From positions 3,782,001 to 3,846,000 of the forward strand of contig NZ_CP192292.1 of assembly GCF_050596425.1 (NCBI RefSeq): DNA of 64,000 nucleotides. The letters are read 5' to 3'. Positions within the stretch are counted from its first letter, which is position 1, and every line of letters starts with the position of its first letter. The position numbers and the translations under genes are program-made. Shown here in pieces: positions 17,155-25,769 of the stretch. The DNA is from G963665925 sp050596425 (GTDB taxonomy: Bacteria > Bacillota > Clostridia > Peptostreptococcales > Acidaminobacteraceae). The notes below the pieces were generated by a model that was given only the letters and a program-made list of their open reading frames with translations, did not search any database and was not told the DNA's origin.

Positions 17155-17241
17155 CTTCATCATCCTTAATGACTATTCTTTCAACTCTATTCTCTATAAC
17201 TTGGTTCCCTTCGTCAATGTTTATACCCCATAAAAATACAA

Positions 17242-17282
17242 AGGTCCCGTCACAATGGTCATGAACCAAAGTGATGGGACCT
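17242..17282 (-). terminator. terminator of the antiporter operon
   Basis: AGGTCCCGTCAC (17242-17253) pairs with GTGATGGGACCT (17271-17282) over 12 positions with one G-U pair. On the minus strand it is followed by TTTGTATTTTTATG. It lies 67 bases after the last antiporter gene. Confidence 0.75.
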
Positions 17283-17348
17283 AATTTTATCTTTACTTTG
17301 CAAGATGTTGAAGCTGGGAGTCTTATAAGACTTATCCGCTCCCCCTAG

Positions 17349-19412
17349 CTATTGTAAATTAGAGAACAGAAGTACAATAATCAAACTCACTAAGAGAAGA
17401 CCTGCCACAATAAAGAGAGCATAGGTGGCCGAGGAGGCTCTTTTGTGGGCCATGTCCACAACATCCCTGACCTTCCTATTGGCATCTGTCTTGACTGCGT
17501 CAGCCTTTTCTGTCACACCGTGCAGTCTTTCAGACACATCATGAGCCATTTTGTCTGCCGCTACACCAGCTGATTCTGTCGTTGGAATGTCCACCAGAAA
17601 ATGACTCCAGTCATAGCGGAAGACCTTGGTGATGTCAGCGTTGGCAATCCGTCGCATGGTGAGTTGCATTTGGTCAGCCAGATTATAGACCCACTTGTCG
17701 ATAATTTGGAATATGAAAAACCCAATGGCATACATATGACGAAGAACTGGTATATAAAGGTTCTCTTCAAGCTGGAACCAATGCGTTGTCGGATTGATAT
17801 AAATTCTTTTTTTGCCCATTTTTCTATAAAGCACACGTCTTACAAAGAAGATGTACAATAGAGTGCCCAGTCCCAGGGTTATAGCTGAGGACTTAAAGGC
17901 TTCCAGTGAAAACACATGGGGAATATGATGGGCATCAATATTAAAGCTCTTTAAGGCATCCATGATCACATGAATGATTGGCATAGGGAACAAGCCAACT
18001 AATATGATGTAAGACCCAATAATGGCCATTGGAAAAAGCGCACGTTTTTTTATCTGATCCTTATACTGACCATAATACTCTGGATTATCTTCAAGGAAAA
18101 CTGTAATGAATATTTTAAGCATGTAGGCCACTGTCATTGCAGAGGCTAGGTAAAAGACAACTTCTGCAACTTGGAAAAACAAGCTGTGATACTCATGTGC
18201 CGCTTCCACTAAGGCTTCATGCAATATGGTTTTACTCACATAGCCGTTGGTTCCCGGCACGCCACTCAGTCCCAGCATACCTATGAAAAACACAATTTTT
18301 AATATATATTTCTTTCGTCCAAATCCGCGAATGATATTAATGGACAGTTCATGCAAGACCATATATATGATTCCAGCGCCCATAAAGAGGAGGACCTTGA
18401 AAAAAGCGTGATTAAACATATGGAAAAGGGTGCCCATAAGAGCAAGGTCCTTAATACCGCCCCCCAGGCATGCCAGTCCGATTCCAAAAAGAATATAGCC
18501 AGCCTGACTCATACTGGAATAGGCCAAAATACGTTTAATGTTTCTTTGGAAAAGTGCTAGAACACCGCCGAGTAGCATATTGACCATAGCAAGACTCATA
18601 AGGACATATCCAATGATTTCGTCAGCGCCCAAAATCATATGGACAGTGATCATAATGCCAAACAGGCCTGTTTTTATAAGTATACCTGATAAGATGGCAC
18701 TTGCTGGCGTTGGCGCCGCAGGATGAGCCTTTGGCAACCAAACATGTAGAGGAAACATGGCTGCCTTGACACCAAATCCAATAATCATAAGGGTCGCGAT
18801 CAGATATTTCACGTTTCCAATTTGGTTCATCCAAACACCCGCTGCAGATATATTGAGGGTGCCCGTATAATCATAAATAAGGAATATGCCAAGAAGCATG
18901 ACCAAACCACCTGCAATGGCCATACTTAAGTAGGACACGCCCGCCCTATGGGCAAATCTATCCTCATCATGTATTACGAGTATATAAGATGTGAAGGACA
19001 TCATTTCAAAAAAAGTAAATAAGTTCAGTAGGTTTTCTGATAAAAACAGACCGATGGTCGATGACAGGGTCAACATGTAAAACATGTAATATCTGTTTCT
19101 ATTTCTATATTTGATAAGGTACTGGGTGCTATAGAGGGTTGTCATAAACCATACAGCCGCCGTGAACCACACGAATATGTAGCGAAGCATATCAAGCTTT
19201 AGGTACATGCCAGTACCCATCACATTTGGGAAAAATAAATGTATGGTGTTTTCTTTAACAATAGGGAACATCATTGTCACAGCGACCAGTTCTAGGCCTG
19301 TTATGGCAATGTTAAATATATCTCTGTCCTTCTCATTGTCACGGCCGATGATAGACCCGATTGCCGCACCGAAAGCAGGGATGAGTATGAGTAAAAGCAG
19401 TGCTATCTCCAT
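17349..19412 (-). CDS. Mrp/NuoL-type proton-translocating antiporter subunit with C-terminal extension
   Basis: Polytopic membrane protein (687 residues) of the family shared by complex I NuoL and MrpA/MrpD. The conserved core shows TLYSTQYLIKYRNRNRYYMF, FFEMMSFTSYILV with the key Glu, FGVKAAMFPLHVWLPKAHPA with the proton-path Lys and His, AYSSMSQAGYI and FNHAFFKVLLF. After the core there is a NuoL-like lateral segment, then a charged amphipathic stretch (about residues 600-660) and a last membrane helix near the C-terminus, an unusual tail. AAGGAGGTG precedes the ATG. It is the last gene of the ten-gene operon, 12 bases after the preceding MrpD-like gene. Confidence 0.88.
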   Translation of the reverse strand: MEIALLLLILIPAFGAAIGSIIGRDNEKDRDIFNIAITGLELVAVTMMFPIVKENTIHLFFPNVMGTGMYLKLDMLRYIFVWFTAAVWFMTTLYSTQYLIKYRNRNRYYMFYMLTLSSTIGLFLSENLLNLFTFFEMMSFTSYILVIHDEDRFAHRAGVSYLSMAIAGGLVMLLGIFLIYDYTGTLNISAAGVWMNQIGNVKYLIATLMIIGFGVKAAMFPLHVWLPKAHPAAPTPASAILSGILIKTGLFGIMITVHMILGADEIIGYVLMSLAMVNMLLGGVLALFQRNIKRILAYSSMSQAGYILFGIGLACLGGGIKDLALMGTLFHMFNHAFFKVLLFMGAGIIYMVLHELSINIIRGFGRKKYILKIVFFIGMLGLSGVPGTNGYVSKTILHEALVEAAHEYHSLFFQVAEVVFYLASAMTVAYMLKIFITVFLEDNPEYYGQYKDQIKKRALFPMAIIGSYIILVGLFPMPIIHVIMDALKSFNIDAHHIPHVFSLEAFKSSAITLGLGTLLYIFFVRRVLYRKMGKKRIYINPTTHWFQLEENLYIPVLRHMYAIGFFIFQIIDKWVYNLADQMQLTMRRIANADITKVFRYDWSHFLVDIPTTESAGVAADKMAHDVSERLHGVTEKADAVKTDANRKVRDVVDMAHKRASSATYALFIVAGLLLVSLIIVLLFSNLQ

Positions 19413-19424
19413 AGGTTCACCTCC

Positions 19425-20885
19425 TTAAAGGAAAATTTGTTCAATAGCCACTCGAATATAGTTTATAACGGGATTTGGGAATATTCCCATAAAGACAACC
19501 GCCCCTGTAATGATCATAATGGGAATCATCATAGCATTTGGAGGATCAAGATTATCTTTATCAGCGATGTCCTCTGCGGTCTTTGTAAAAAAGGCACCTA
19601 CGACAATAGGCAACAAGTATCCCGCTGTTAGGAATGCACTCAGTAGTAGGACGATAATGTTCATGGTCTGGCCTGCGTCCATAGCGCCTAGACCTAAAAA
19701 CCACTTGCTGACAAAACCATTTGAAGGTGGTATGCCAATAAGAGATATAGAAGCTATGGCAAAACACATCATGGTCTTAGGCATTTTTCTACCAATGCCA
19801 CTGATTTGATAAATATATTTTTTTCCGGTCATATAGGTGATGGCGCCGACACAAAAGAAGAGCACAATTTTTATAATGGCATGATTAATGAGATGTATCA
19901 TGGCTCCGAGGAGGGCGTCTTCATTGATTAACACAATGCCTAAGAGCATATAGCCAAGCTGGCTAATCGTTGAGTAAGCCAACCTTTTCTTAAGATGGGT
20001 TTGGTGCAGTGCCATAAAGGAACCAAAAACAACTGTGACCAGGACAATGCCTAGGAGAAAGGCCCTTAAATGAAATGACATCACAATGACCGGTCCGAAA
20101 ATAAAAAAGGTCATTCTGATCAGGGAAAATATACCTGATTTCACCACCGCCACGGCATGTAGTAAGGCACTGACTGGGGTCGGTGCAACCATGGCTGCCG
20201 GCAACCAACTGTGCATTGGAACCAGAGCCGCCTTCACTCCAAAGCCTATAAAAAGAGCCAGAAAGGCTGATGCAAGTAGGGCTGGTTCTTCATAGACAAG
20301 GAGCTGGGTGATACCACCTGGTGTAAACTCCAGAGTCTTAGCCGCGCTAAACAAAATCATCATACCAAAGAGTATGAGGGTTGCTCCGAATAATGAATAT
20401 ATAATGTATTTCTTCCCGCTCCGAAGGGCCTCTTTTGTCCCTGCATGTATGACGAGTGGGAATGTGGTCAGGGTTAGAACTTCATAAAATGCATATAGGG
20501 TGAAGAGATTTCCCGCAAGGGCGATACCCATAGTAACACCTTCTGTTAACAGAAAGAAGGTAAAGAAATATCTTTCTCGCCCTTCATGGTGCATATAAAC
20601 ACCTGCATAAGATGAAGTCAAGATCCACAGCATGGATGCCAGTCCTGCAAACACGAATCCAAAATTATCCCCTTTTAGGGTCAAATCTATAAATTCATTG
20701 ACGTGGAGAAGCTTAATTTTCTCTCCGGGCATTGCATACATGATATAAAAAAGTATACCTGCGGTTAGGGCTGTTCCCATAATGGAAAAAGCCATTAACT
20801 TGTCTTTTTTTATGATGTTTTTCTGTGAAATGATCATTGCCAAAACCATAGGAAGTATGATCGGCAAAACGAGGATAAAAGACAT
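19425..20885 (-). CDS. MrpD-like Na+/H+ antiporter subunit (second copy)
   Basis: Membrane protein of 486 residues with about 14 helices, homologous to MrpD and NuoN/NuoM. Core motifs: FYEVLTLTTFPLVIH with the conserved Glu, GFGVKAALVPMHSWLPAAM with Lys and His, VAVVKSGIFSLIRM with the second Lys, and AYSTISQLGYMLLG. The frame is open from a TTG at 20897, but GGAGG lies five bases before the ATG at 20885 (MSFILVLP), so that start is used. It follows the other MrpD-like gene by 20 bases. Two such subunits plus a NuoL-type one suggest three ion channels per complex. Confidence 0.88.
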   Translation of the reverse strand: MSFILVLPIILPMVLAMIISQKNIIKKDKLMAFSIMGTALTAGILFYIMYAMPGEKIKLLHVNEFIDLTLKGDNFGFVFAGLASMLWILTSSYAGVYMHHEGRERYFFTFFLLTEGVTMGIALAGNLFTLYAFYEVLTLTTFPLVIHAGTKEALRSGKKYIIYSLFGATLILFGMMILFSAAKTLEFTPGGITQLLVYEEPALLASAFLALFIGFGVKAALVPMHSWLPAAMVAPTPVSALLHAVAVVKSGIFSLIRMTFFIFGPVIVMSFHLRAFLLGIVLVTVVFGSFMALHQTHLKKRLAYSTISQLGYMLLGIVLINEDALLGAMIHLINHAIIKIVLFFCVGAITYMTGKKYIYQISGIGRKMPKTMMCFAIASISLIGIPPSNGFVSKWFLGLGAMDAGQTMNIIVLLLSAFLTAGYLLPIVVGAFFTKTAEDIADKDNLDPPNAMMIPIMIITGAVVFMGIFPNPVINYIRVAIEQIFL

Positions 20886-20905
20886 CAAAGCCTCCAAACT
20901 GTTTC

Positions 20906-22354
20906 CTAAATTATTGCTTTTTCAATGAGTTCAAGGATCGGGCCTGACAGGACACCCACCATAACAAGTAAAAATGAGAGTATTATAAGGGGCCTTTTTT
21001 CTACATAATTGCTGTTTGGGGTGAGTCCCTCTTCTTCAGAGAAAAATCCGTTGATTGTAACCGGAAAATAGTAGGCTGCATTGAGTACAGAGCTAAGAAG
21101 TATTACAGCCAGTAGCCATACCTGTCCAGTTTCAATTGTTGCTAGGGCTAAGTTCCACTTGCTTATAAAGCCAGGAAGGATTGGAATGCCCACCATAGAA
21201 AATCCGCATATGGTGAATATGGCCATTTCAAGCGGCATTTTTCTTCCTACACCCTTAAGGTCTGATAAATTCTTGGTTCCCAATTTATCTATAAAGGTGG
21301 TGGCCACTAGAAATAAGGTTGATTTGGTTAAGCCATGTCCGATCATGTGGTAGACAGCAATGGCCATACCAGCTGGTGTGCCAAGACCTATCCCAAAGAA
21401 TATATACCCCATTTGTGCCACACTAGAATAGGCAATCATTCTTTTTATGTTTTTTTGTGATCTTGCAAAAAGGGAGCCCACGATCATACCCGTTCCGCTA
21501 AATAGAAGCAAAAGCTGTAAAAAGGCTGTTTGGTTGATCATATTATAGCCGTAAACAAGCACACAAATTTTTAAAAAGTATATGGCTGGTGCCTTTATAA
21601 CAAGACCTGACAGCAGGGCACTTGAAGCCCCTGGAGCTGCCGTGTGGGCATCTGGAAGCCATATATGCATTGGAAAAAGAGCGCTTTTAATGCCTGTACC
21701 TGTCATAAATAAAACCATGCTGATTAGGATCATCCGTGATTTCTCAGACGCAATTGGCACAAGGGCATCATGAATATAGGTCATGTCCAAATAGCCAGTC
21801 AAGGCATAAAGGTAGGCAATTCCCATTAAAACCAGGCCAGATCCCAAACTGCTCAATATTAAATATTTTACTGCGGCCTTAATATTGTCCGCTTTGTTTT
21901 TGACAACTATTATGCCACAAGCTGCCAGAGTGCTGACTTCTATGAATACAAATCCATTGAATAAATCCTGAGTGAAAACAATCCCAAGCAGAGATGCCAC
22001 TAAGAGATGAATGAGAATTAGAAAAGTTTTTTGTTGTTTCTCGCCGACTTCCCTATGAAATTGTTTCGCAGAGAACCAAACGACAAGGGTTGTCACTGTC
22101 ATGAAAAGTAGTCCTATGACTATTTCAACCGCGCTCACACGAAGGGCGATTCCAAATGGAGGCTGGGCATGTCCAGCCTGAATAATATATGGCTCCTTGC
22201 CTATAAATAAAAGTCCATGAAGCCAGGCATATGCCGTGAGTACACCCAAAATAGGCAGACTCACTTTTATGGGGTTTTTCCTAAACGGCAAGACAAAGGA
22301 AGAAATTAATAATAATAGAATAATTACGATTGGTGCCGCACCAATTATGTTCAT
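20906..22354 (-). CDS. MrpD-like Na+/H+ antiporter subunit (first copy)
   Basis: Membrane protein of 482 residues in the MrpD/MbhH family. Visible motifs: QDLFNGFVFIEVSTLAACGI with the conserved Glu, GIKSALFPMHIWLPDAHTAA with Lys and His, SALLSGLVIKAPAIYFLK with the second conserved Lys, and AYSSVAQMGYIFFG. Its ATG overlaps the mrpC stop (ATGA), the arrangement seen in mrpC-mrpD pairs, so this is the best MrpD equivalent. It would form one of the proton/sodium half-channels. Confidence 0.88.
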   Translation of the reverse strand: MNIIGAAPIVIILLLLISSFVLPFRKNPIKVSLPILGVLTAYAWLHGLLFIGKEPYIIQAGHAQPPFGIALRVSAVEIVIGLLFMTVTTLVVWFSAKQFHREVGEKQQKTFLILIHLLVASLLGIVFTQDLFNGFVFIEVSTLAACGIIVVKNKADNIKAAVKYLILSSLGSGLVLMGIAYLYALTGYLDMTYIHDALVPIASEKSRMILISMVLFMTGTGIKSALFPMHIWLPDAHTAAPGASSALLSGLVIKAPAIYFLKICVLVYGYNMINQTAFLQLLLLFSGTGMIVGSLFARSQKNIKRMIAYSSVAQMGYIFFGIGLGTPAGMAIAVYHMIGHGLTKSTLFLVATTFIDKLGTKNLSDLKGVGRKMPLEMAIFTICGFSMVGIPILPGFISKWNLALATIETGQVWLLAVILLSSVLNAAYYFPVTINGFFSEEEGLTPNSNYVEKRPLIILSFLLVMVGVLSGPILELIEKAII

Positions 22355-22710
22355 ACACTTTCCTCCCTTATTTTCATAATTTCGTCTAGTTCCAGTGTTC
22401 CATAAATGCTATGAAGTCTTATGGTCAAAGCTAGGGCAAAAGCTGTTACACTCACTGCAACAACAATGCCTGTCAACATGAGTCCTGATGGTACAGGGTT
22501 AACGTATGCTGAAATTCCATCTTCAATAATTGGAGCATGGGCACCTTTTATATACCCAATAGATATAAAATAAAGAAAGATGGATGTATCCATGATATTA
22601 AGTCCAATAATTTTTTTAATGAGATTGTTATGCACCAGTAGGGTCGTGAAACCTATGGCAAACAAGATAATGGAACCCACTTCCATGAAGTTGTCCAGTA
22701 GAATACTCAT
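22351..22710 (-). CDS. mrpC: MrpC-like Na+/H+ antiporter subunit (NuoK homologue)
   Basis: Small three-helix membrane subunit of 119 residues, homologous to NuoK and MbhG. The helix carrying GFTTLLVHNNLIKKIIGLNI matches the MrpC/NuoK pattern, and PSGLMLTGIVVAVSVTAFAL is the last helix with the conserved P-x-x-L-x-L-T-x-I-V-I-x-x-A motif. AGAGGAGG precedes the ATG. This ribosome site and the ATG lie just outside the IS66 insertion, so the gene itself is intact, but transcription from the operon promoter must now cross 1.8 kb of inserted DNA. Confidence 0.9.
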   Translation of the reverse strand: MSILLDNFMEVGSIILFAIGFTTLLVHNNLIKKIIGLNIMDTSIFLYFISIGYIKGAHAPIIEDGISAYVNPVPSGLMLTGIVVAVSVTAFALALTIRLHSIYGTLELDEIMKIREESV

Positions 22711-22735
22711 GATTTATCCTCCTCTGTTGAATCTT

Positions 22736-22743
22736 CTCGAAAT
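22736..22743. repeat. target-site duplication, left copy
   Basis: CTCGAAAT, identical to 24541-24548 on the other side of the IS66 element. Confidence 0.9.
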
Positions 22744-22844
22744 GTAACTATTCAGACAGGTGAAAATATCTAGGATATTTACTATTGGATTTTCGTACTT
22801 TTATACTCTGCTCCGCAAAGAAAAATAGCCTGTTTTTTTCTTTT

Positions 22845-22880
22845 AAAATCCAGTTGTAACTATTGAAAATACTGGATTTT
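22845..22880. repeat. internal hairpin of the IS66 element with a copy of the terminal sequence in its loop
   Basis: AAAATCCAGT (22845-22854) and ACTGGATTTT (22871-22880) form a perfect 10-bp stem. The loop contains GTAACTATT, the first nine bases of the element's terminal repeat. It lies just before the transposase promoter, so it could be a transposase-binding operator. Confidence 0.6.
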
Positions 22881-22895
22881 AACCTCATTTTATGC

Positions 22896-22901
22896 TATAA
22901 T
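22896..22901 (+). promoter_or_regulatory. extended -10 promoter of the transposase gene
   Basis: TGCTATAAT forms an extended -10 element (TATAAT at 22896-22901) without a good -35, placing the start about 27 bases before the transposase ATG. Confidence 0.5.
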
Positions 22902-22934
22902 ATAAGTAGCTAAAAAAAGAGAGGAGATAGCAGC

Positions 22935-24536
22935 ATGAATAACGATTTTTCTTCAAAAACAACTAAAGAGCTAATGGATAAAATTAACACACTTACCGCT
23001 GCTGTTGAATCTTTAACGACGACAATCAACAATCAAACCGACACAATCAACAATCAAACCGACACAATCAACAATCAAACTGACACAATCAACAATCAAA
23101 CTGACACAATCAACAATCAAACTGACACAATCAACAATCAAACTGATATTATTAATAGTCTGATAGCCACTAATGCTGAGCAAGCAGAAACCATCAAGAC
23201 CTTGAAGGAAAGCCTCAATAAAAACAGCAATAACAGTTCTAAACCTCCTTCAAGCGATGGGCTTAAAAAACCTAAACCAAAGAGTTTACGCAAGCCTTCC
23301 GGCAAATCTGCCGGTGCTCAGAAAGGGCACAAAGGCAACGGACTTAAACTTATGAAAACTCCTGATGAAACAGTACAGCATTTTCCGAAAGAATGTAATA
23401 ACTGTCCGTTTAAAAAACAGTGTGATGCATGTCAGGTTTCTGAAACTAGATATAATATCGATATCATTATTGATACAAAGGTTACAGCTCATCAGGTAAT
23501 GACATGTGAATGTTCCTATAGAAACAATGAAGTCATATCTGGTGTGTTTCCAGAGTCTATCAAAGGGCGTGTTCAGTATGGTGACAATTTGAAAGCGCTT
23601 GCTGTTACACTAAATACTGCTGGTATGGTAGGCATCAAACGTACTCATGATATTTTAAGCGCAGTATTCAATCTGCCCATTAGTACAGGTACAATTCATT
23701 CTATGGTTACCAATGTAAGTGAAAAACTAGAAGATACCGTAAATCTTATTCGTGACAAGGTCAAGTCACTAGATCTTGCTCATTTTGATGAAACAGGTTT
23801 ACGTGTAGATAAAAAACTTCACTGGGTTCATAATGCTTCAAATACCCACTTCACTTATTTGACAGTAGAAGAAAAGCGGGGATCAATAGGGATGGACTCA
23901 AGTGGTATCCTCCCTGAGTTTAAAGGTATAGCGATACATGACTTTTGGAAACCGTATTTTACATATAAAAACGTTGATCATGGAATCTGCAATGCACACC
24001 TATTAAGGGAACTGACTGGTGTAATAGAAAATTATCCAGAACAGATATGGGCTGAAAATATGATCAATCTGCTTCTTGAGATGAAAAATCTAAAGGATAC
24101 CTTAAAGAATGATGGTTATACAACTTTAAGCGAGTATCAATTGAAATATTTCAATTCAAAATACGATGCCATCGTAGAAGAAGCCATAAAGGCGAATCCA
24201 ATACCTGATAAACCTAAAGGTAAACGTGGTCGCCATAAAAAAGGTAAAATCAGAGCTTTGATTGAACGCTTTGCATCCCACAAGGGGGAAGTCTGTCTAT
24301 TTATAAATGACTTCAATGTTCCCTTTGATAATAACCAAGCAGAGCGTGATGTCCGAATGATTAAAGTGAAACAAAAGGTATCAGGAACTTTCAGAACCAA
24401 AGAAGGTGCAGATACTTTTGTAAGAATTATGTCTTATCTAGGAACTATGGCTAAGCATGGTATCAATTCATATACTGCGATTAAATCTGCTTTAAAAGGT
24501 CAATCAATGGATTTTCTTAAAGCTGTGACTGAATAG
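22935..24536 (+). CDS. IS66-family transposase
   Basis: DDE transposase of 533 residues. The N-terminus is a coiled coil with six NNQTDTI-like heptads (about residues 32-73), then the IS66 helix-turn-helix and SKPPSSDGLKKP linker, a zinc-binding cysteine cluster (CNNCPFKKQCDAC), and the catalytic core with DET (LAHFDETGLRVD), the second Asp in AIHDFWKPYF and the Glu in NNQAERDVR. AGAGGAG lies eight bases before the ATG. The stop codon TAG lies inside the right terminal repeat. Length and motifs look intact, so it is probably active. It is transcribed against the antiporter operon. Confidence 0.95.
   Translation: MNNDFSSKTTKELMDKINTLTAAVESLTTTINNQTDTINNQTDTINNQTDTINNQTDTINNQTDTINNQTDIINSLIATNAEQAETIKTLKESLNKNSNNSSKPPSSDGLKKPKPKSLRKPSGKSAGAQKGHKGNGLKLMKTPDETVQHFPKECNNCPFKKQCDACQVSETRYNIDIIIDTKVTAHQVMTCECSYRNNEVISGVFPESIKGRVQYGDNLKALAVTLNTAGMVGIKRTHDILSAVFNLPISTGTIHSMVTNVSEKLEDTVNLIRDKVKSLDLAHFDETGLRVDKKLHWVHNASNTHFTYLTVEEKRGSIGMDSSGILPEFKGIAIHDFWKPYFTYKNVDHGICNAHLLRELTGVIENYPEQIWAENMINLLLEMKNLKDTLKNDGYTTLSEYQLKYFNSKYDAIVEEAIKANPIPDKPKGKRGRHKKGKIRALIERFASHKGEVCLFINDFNVPFDNNQAERDVRMIKVKQKVSGTFRTKEGADTFVRIMSYLGTMAKHGINSYTAIKSALKGQSMDFLKAVTE
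23028..23153 (+). repeat. six tandem 21-bp coding repeats
   Basis: Six head-to-tail copies of a 21-bp unit beginning AACAATCAAAC and encoding one heptad each (NNQTDTI). Copies 1 and 2 carry C where 3-6 carry T in one codon, so the array grew by duplication. It lengthens the coiled coil and may vary between strains. Confidence 0.9.
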
Positions 24537-24937
24537 TTACCTCGAAATAAATCAAACAGAAGAACGAATGCTGTCATAACGATTAGTCCAATTAAGATAT
24601 TGAGGACTGGAATGATACCAGCGCTAAGAAGTGCACCAGGATGCCCCAAGGGCCAAGTGATAATATGAATGTGCAATGCGCCCTCCATGAAGGCAAGCCC
24701 CTTTAAAAGGCCATAACAGACAAGGCTGTATGAAACACATTTAAGAGAAATCTCTTTGGTCAAGTAAAAATTTCTTTTAACGCCTACAAATCGATCTAGT
24801 ATAAGTGCCGCTGCAAGTATAGTCCCTCCTGCAAATCCACCACCTGGAGATATGTGTCCATATACAGTGACATATGCTCCAAAGACTAATATAAAAGGCA
24901 CAATGATTCTCACAACATTTTGGATGATAATTGTCAT
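24500..24937 (-). CDS. mrpB: MrpB/MnhB-like antiporter subunit, 3' end replaced by IS66 sequence
   Basis: Four-helix membrane subunit with the family signature GHISPGGGFAGGTILAA near residue 28. The present frame has 145 codons: the first 132 are native and the last 13 (GNYSVTALRKSID) come from the IS66 right end. Without the insertion the gene would continue EDSTEEDKS and stop in TGA overlapping the mrpC ATG (ATGA), giving 141 residues. All predicted helices are in the native part, so the protein may still work. It overlaps the upstream 92-residue gene by ATGA. Confidence 0.88.
   Translation of the reverse strand: MTIIIQNVVRIIVPFILVFGAYVTVYGHISPGGGFAGGTILAAALILDRFVGVKRNFYLTKEISLKCVSYSLVCYGLLKGLAFMEGALHIHIITWPLGHPGALLSAGIIPVLNILIGLIVMTAFVLLFDLFRGNYSVTALRKSID
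24541..24548. repeat. target-site duplication, right copy
   Basis: CTCGAAAT, identical to 22736-22743. Removing the element and one copy restores mrpB in frame to its natural end. Confidence 0.9.
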
Positions 24938-25212
24938 AGAATCCGACCCCCTTTAAGAACTGCGAAAACTGAGATCACTGCTGTAAAAAACACAATGGAT
25001 TCAATGAATGTATCAAAGGCTCTGTAATCAAGAATCATACCAGAAACCAAATTGACAGCACCTGTTTCCTCGACCCCATCTTCTATGTATTTCTCCATGA
25101 CTTCATTGTGTGCCGGGTTGTCAGGTGCTCCAAACTCGGGAAAATCAATAACCCCCGTCAAAAGCACGGCTGCAATACAAACCGCCACAGCAATTGACAC
25201 CGTTATTCTCAT
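24934..25212 (-). CDS. MbhE-like antiporter subunit (split MrpA C-terminal part)
   Basis: 92-residue membrane protein matching the last part of MrpA, which in Mbh-type systems is a separate gene. It has an N-terminal helix, an external loop containing GAVNLVSGMILDYRAFDTFI (the conserved N-x-V-x-x-I-L-x-D-Y/F-R-x-F-D-T motif), and a C-terminal helix with Glu. Starts and stops overlap both neighbours by ATGA, so this is a genuine gene and not a frameshift fragment. Confidence 0.85.
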   Translation of the reverse strand: MRITVSIAVAVCIAAVLLTGVIDFPEFGAPDNPAHNEVMEKYIEDGVEETGAVNLVSGMILDYRAFDTFIESIVFFTAVISVFAVLKGGRIL

Positions 25213-25448
25213 GCGCTCAGTCCCTTAATTTTTCTAAGTGTTAATACAAACAGTACCGATGTGAGCCCAGCCCCAACTGCGGCCTCTGTAATGGCTAAGT
25301 CCGGGGCATTCATTTGTTGCCATAATAGGGCCATCATTAAACTGTAGACCATAAATATAATCACTGCACCAAGCAGGTTTCGAATTGCACTGGCTGCGAC
25401 CGCACCAATCATCATGACCAGCAAGAGTACCACATTAAACATTGTCAT
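25209..25448 (-). CDS. MbhD-like antiporter subunit (DUF4040)
   Basis: 79-residue, three-helix membrane protein matching the DUF4040 segment of MrpA/MbhD. The pattern AVIIFMVYSLMMALLWQQM followed by APDLAITEAAVGAGLTSVLF contains the conserved Ala-Pro-Asp-x-Ala-x-T-E motif with the ion-path Glu. GAAAGGAG precedes the ATG by eight bases. It ends in an ATGA overlap with the MbhE-like gene. Confidence 0.88.
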   Translation of the reverse strand: MTMFNVVLLLVMMIGAVAASAIRNLLGAVIIFMVYSLMMALLWQQMNAPDLAITEAAVGAGLTSVLFVLTLRKIKGLSA

Positions 25449-25469
25449 ATATTTGTTCTCCTTTCGTTC

Positions 25470-25769
25470 CTAATCCTTTATTTGTGAACGTCCTATGGAA
25501 GCGCTTCTAATGGCCTTTGCAATAGCATGTGTCGCCGTAGGATTCGTTATCCATAAAAACACAATGACAAGGACCAGCTTAAGCGATGAAAACTGTATAC
25601 CTGTTTGAAAGAGCAGACCAGTCAATATAAGAATGGCACCGAGGGTGTCGCATTTAGCCGCTCCATGAGCTCTTGTGAGAGCATCTGGAAAGCGTATGAG
25701 GCCAAGCGCACCTACAAAGAAAAAGAAAATGCCTGAAAATACTAAGACCAGTGTTACAATATCACTCAT
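25470..25769 (-). CDS. mrpG: MrpG-like antiporter subunit
   Basis: 99-residue, three-helix membrane subunit with the family pattern GALGLIRFPDALTRAHGAAKCDTLG in its middle (about residues 20-44). A longer frame opens upstream, but AAGGAA lies eight bases before the ATG at 25769 (MSDIVTLVL), which overlaps the mrpF stop by 8 bases. A basic C-terminal tail follows the last helix. Structural subunit of the antiporter. Confidence 0.9.
   Translation of the reverse strand: MSDIVTLVLVFSGIFFFFVGALGLIRFPDALTRAHGAAKCDTLGAILILTGLLFQTGIQFSSLKLVLVIVFLWITNPTATHAIAKAIRSASIGRSQIKD

Larger units (their letters stand above)
22744..24540 (+). mobile_element. complete IS66-family insertion sequence (ISBst12-like, transposase only)
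   Basis: A 1797-bp element with terminal inverted repeats GTAACTATTCAG (22744-22755) and CTGAATAGTTAC (24529-24540), beginning with the IS66-typical GTAA end. Identical 8-bp sequences CTCGAAAT flank it (22736-22743 and 24541-24548), the target-duplication length known for IS66. It carries only the transposase gene and no tnpA/tnpB helper genes, as in the ISBst12 subgroup. It is inserted in the last codons of mrpB. Ends, duplication and transposase all look intact, suggesting recent insertion. Confidence 0.93.

Noticed and set aside
23028..23153. Regular 21-bp direct repeats, at first glance CRISPR- or VNTR-like
   Set aside because: They are in frame, have no spacers and encode coiled-coil heptads of the IS66 transposase.
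24934..25448. Two short adjacent frames (79 and 92 codons) as a frameshifted MrpA fragment
   Set aside because: They are separate MbhD- and MbhE-like genes in this antiporter type, with an ATGA overlap and their own starts.
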